In this document: piece by piece, positions 63,001 through 64,000 of the stretch
Numbering within the stretch: the first letter of the stretch is position 1
How the letters are laid out: each line of letters opens with the position of its first letter
Origin: an uncultured Draconibacterium sp.
GTDB lineage: Bacteria; Bacteroidota; Bacteroidia; Bacteroidales; Prolixibacteraceae
Reading direction: 5' to 3'
NCBI RefSeq assembly: GCF_913060805.1
Contig: NZ_CAJXTC010000006.1
Location: 1 to 64,000 of the forward strand
Length of the DNA stretch: 64,000 nucleotides
Program-made: the position numbers and the translations under genes
The notes under the pieces: generated by a model
Database searches by the model: none
Told to the model about the DNA's origin: nothing
Seen by the model: only the letters and a program-made list of their open reading frames with translations

Positions 63001-63396
63001 GCCGCCACTTTCGCTCCAACCGGGTGAACCGGCAATGGCCATTTCAAGCCCCAGCGAATCGGCCAGTTCGGTAGTAAAACGGAAAGCGTCTTTCCAGTCA
63101 GGAGTCATGTAAACAAGGCGTTCGTCTACAATTTTTGGCGTTGTCATTCCTGCATCAAAGTTCTGGAAACCACCAATGCCGTTTCGGTGCATCCATTCCA
63201 AATCTTTTTGTATTCCGTCTTTGGTAACATTGCCATTCATCCAATGCCACCAAACACGGGGTTGAGCTTCGTTCGGAGGGTTTATAAATTCTTCTTCAAG
63301 GTTTACATTTTGGTTTTGCAGGCCTGAATCTTGTTCGCACTGAACAAATAGTAAAGACGCAATTGTCAGAAATCCTGCCAAAGTTTTTTTAAGCAT
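60019..63396 (-). CDS. Lipoprotein alpha-L-rhamnosidase, GH106 family
   Basis: At 1,125 residues it has a lipobox LFVQCEQ (Cys near residue 20). The opening RVWWHWMNGNVTKDGI, DLEWMHRNGIGGFQNFD and GSPGWSESGGPWV are typical of the GH106 barrel. An inserted carbohydrate-binding sandwich follows, then more barrel (GRENHPASPEATGFEVDKL, SWEAGTQNWTDNM) and a C-terminal galactose-binding-like domain (LGEVENLAEVSVNGKPLGIVWKKPF). GH106 enzymes release alpha-L-rhamnose, for instance from rhamnogalacturonans. It lies between the SusD gene and the GH78 gene on the minus strand, so it is an early gene of the polysaccharide locus. Confidence 0.9.
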   Translation of the reverse strand: MLKKTLAGFLTIASLLFVQCEQDSGLQNQNVNLEEEFINPPNEAQPRVWWHWMNGNVTKDGIQKDLEWMHRNGIGGFQNFDAGMTTPKIVDERLVYMTPDWKDAFRFTTELADSLGLEMAIAGSPGWSESGGPWVKPEEAMKKVVWSELRVEGGQSFSGELPHPPTTSGTFQNVGAEGALGAMDSEHHLPEYYQDISVIAYRIPEDDFTMQELQPKITSSGGSFSIAQLTDGDLVTSNELPYKKPGEFSWIQFEFKEPTTIQSVSIVTGGGRGQFNFGGGPASQNLEVSNDGTNFEKVIDIRGGRAAQKTLAFAPVTGKYFRVNIITPQPSRGGGMMAMMGLGGGNQPAPTGTEVMELLLNTGARVNRFEDKAGFATATDLEQVPTPETSNAIATEDIIDLTAQLAEDGSLNWDVPEGKWNIIRMGFSLTGRENHPASPEATGFEVDKLNKQYVRNYFTNYLDQYKDATGGLMGENGLQYIITDSWEAGTQNWTDNMLAEFKARRGYDLFPWLPALTGKVIESAQATDKFLWDYRRTLEELVAEYHYDQSTEILAERGMGRYSESHEGGRALIADGMEVKRTAAVPMSATWTPGGFGGPGPDVAIRHKADVRESASVSHIYGQKYVAAESLTAIGTAWAWSPRLLKPVADAELASGLNRFVIHTSVHQPVDDRIPGLGLGPFGQWFTRHETWAEQAIAWTTYLARSSYMLQQGNFVADVAYMYGESHNITELFGGQLPQVPEGYEYDFINADALLHTLKVEDGKITSPGGAAYKLLVLDKSTAQMTLPVLQRIKDMATAGAVVCGPKPIGTPSLTDDADQFSALADELWPIENGVNTIGKGKIYNGYPINEVLEKEQIATDFSYTKPDENAELLYVHRQLGDIDFYWVNNRSAREEAVNATFRVEGKEAEIWQPETGMIKKASYSIADGSTTVPLHLAPNDAVFVVFRNKAQSDSYAVPEVSETTLADLTGPWQVNFESKVGEPFNATFETLSPWNENADNNIKYFSGAGTYTKTIDVPAEWINDGGNICLDLGEVENLAEVSVNGKPLGIVWKKPFRLEIGSTLQEGSNEIQIKVVNLWVNRLIGDAQPDVTEKLTYTTMPFYQANSPLKTSGLLGPVVVVNTK

Positions 63397-63517
63397 GAGG
63401 TATCGATTTTCAGTTTACTAATGGTCCTAATCGTAATGAAATTATGGGGATTGAACATACGTCTTCCAGGGGCTGGATTTTAATTGGGTACCTGCTGATT
63501 TTGAAAGAAATTGAAGA

Positions 63518-63547
63518 AAAGGATGGTATAAAATATACCATCCTTTT
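63518..63547 (-). terminator. Terminator after the SusD gene
   Basis: GGATGGTATA (63521-63530) and TATACCATCC (63534-63543) pair perfectly around a 3-nt loop, with T tails on both sides. It ends the SusD transcript before GH106. Confidence 0.85.
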
Positions 63548-63567
63548 ACCTTTTTTACTTTATATTA

Positions 63568-64000
63568 TTACCATCCTGGGTTCTGATCAAGTCCTCCTTC
63601 TGTATTCGCATTGATAACAGTTTGAGGAATTGGGAACAGTGTCCAATCGATAGATCCGGTGTAATAAGGCACATCGCCCATAAACCGTGAATGATTGGTA
63701 AGTTGAGTTACCAAAACTTCGTTTGAACCTGAGCTGCTACCCATACGAAGCAAGGTTGGGAAACGGTGTTCTTCGTAACACAACTCGCGAGCACGTTCAT
63801 CAAGAATCAGATAAATATCCACTTCGCCTGCAGAAACCATCTTAGTAGCCTCTGCACGGGTACGAATTTGATTGATATCGTCAGCTGCCATACCAGCGCT
63901 TCCTTTTCTGAAATAAGCCTCAGCACGTAGTAACAAAGTCTCAGCAGAACGAACTGCATACCAATCTCTACCATACTGGTTAATGTGCATTGGAATTTCT
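63568..64000 (-). CDS. SusD/RagB-family outer-membrane glycan-binding lipoprotein, C-terminal part
   Basis: The frame is open to the window edge, so only the C-terminal 143 or so residues are seen. They have the typical end of SusD proteins: VRSAETLLLRAEAYFRKG in a TPR-like helix pair, INQIRTRAEAT, ILDERARELCYEEHRFPTLLRMG, then DWTLFPIPQTVINANTEGGLDQNPGW. SusD binds oligosaccharides at the cell surface and feeds the SusC porin. The SusC gene is expected just beyond the right edge of the window. It places the genes to its left in a polysaccharide utilisation locus. Confidence 0.92.
   Translation of the reverse strand, partial: EIPMHINQYGRDWYAVRSAETLLLRAEAYFRKGSAGMAADDINQIRTRAEATKMVSAGEVDIYLILDERARELCYEEHRFPTLLRMGSSSGSNEVLVTQLTNHSRFMGDVPYYTGSIDWTLFPIPQTVINANTEGGLDQNPGW

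Overview
The window looks like chromosome of an anaerobic or facultative environmental Bacteroidota, most likely of the Marinilabiliales/Prolixibacteraceae kind (inference). The signs are a SusD-type glycan receptor, many exported glycoside hydrolases, a type IX secretion (T9SS) sorting domain, lipoprotein and Tat leaders, promoter elements of the TAnnTTTG type, and few Shine-Dalgarno sequences. I saw no rRNA, tRNA, CRISPR array, integrase or transposase.

Layout. (1) 1-4.6 kb: repeat-rich defence patch. An EcoRI-family adenine methyltransferase overlaps a DUF262-HNH nuclease gene, followed by an Abi_2/AbiF HEPN protein with a structured, terminator-ended RNA candidate just downstream. (2) 4.6-6.25 kb: three tandem paralogous genes of unknown function. 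(3) 6.3-21 kb, plus strand: an exported catabolic locus with a ceramidase-like hydrolase, two metallo-beta-lactamase-fold proteins, three esterases, a GH78 rhamnosidase, a Tat-exported flavoprotein reductase (frameshifted), a membrane multihaem cytochrome c and a GH3 enzyme. It could strip acylated phenolic glycosides and use the freed aglycone as electron acceptor (inference). (4) 21-25 kb: a GH43 enzyme, an iron-type alcohol dehydrogenase and an AraC regulator. (5) 25-47.8 kb: a large redox/electrophile-detoxification region with a carboxymuconolactone-decarboxylase-like protein, cupin, hydrolases, cyclophilin-like proteins, zinc alcohol dehydrogenases, aldo-keto reductase, tautomerase, SDR, acetyltransferases, a MATE pump and others. 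A sod gene and a SufR-like Fe-S regulator with CAAC-N5/6-GTTG operators lie inside it. (6) 48.7-64 kb, minus strand: part of a polysaccharide utilisation locus with SusD (cut by the window edge), GH106, GH78 broken by an in-frame amber codon, GH43, two Tat-exported sugar oxidoreductase/isomerase-type proteins and GH2. The target is probably a rhamnose-containing pectic or similar glycan.

The main new observation is that region 5 is a single regulon written in the DNA. Five minus-strand promoters (upstream of 28993, 36346, 39639, 42825 and 46486) each carry two direct repeats of TTACCNNNATTACGGA exactly 21 bp apart, with a -7 element at exactly the same distance from the repeats in all five. 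A sixth copy lies in front of the AraC-family gene at 46852, the obvious candidate regulator. About 20 genes are gathered under these promoters.
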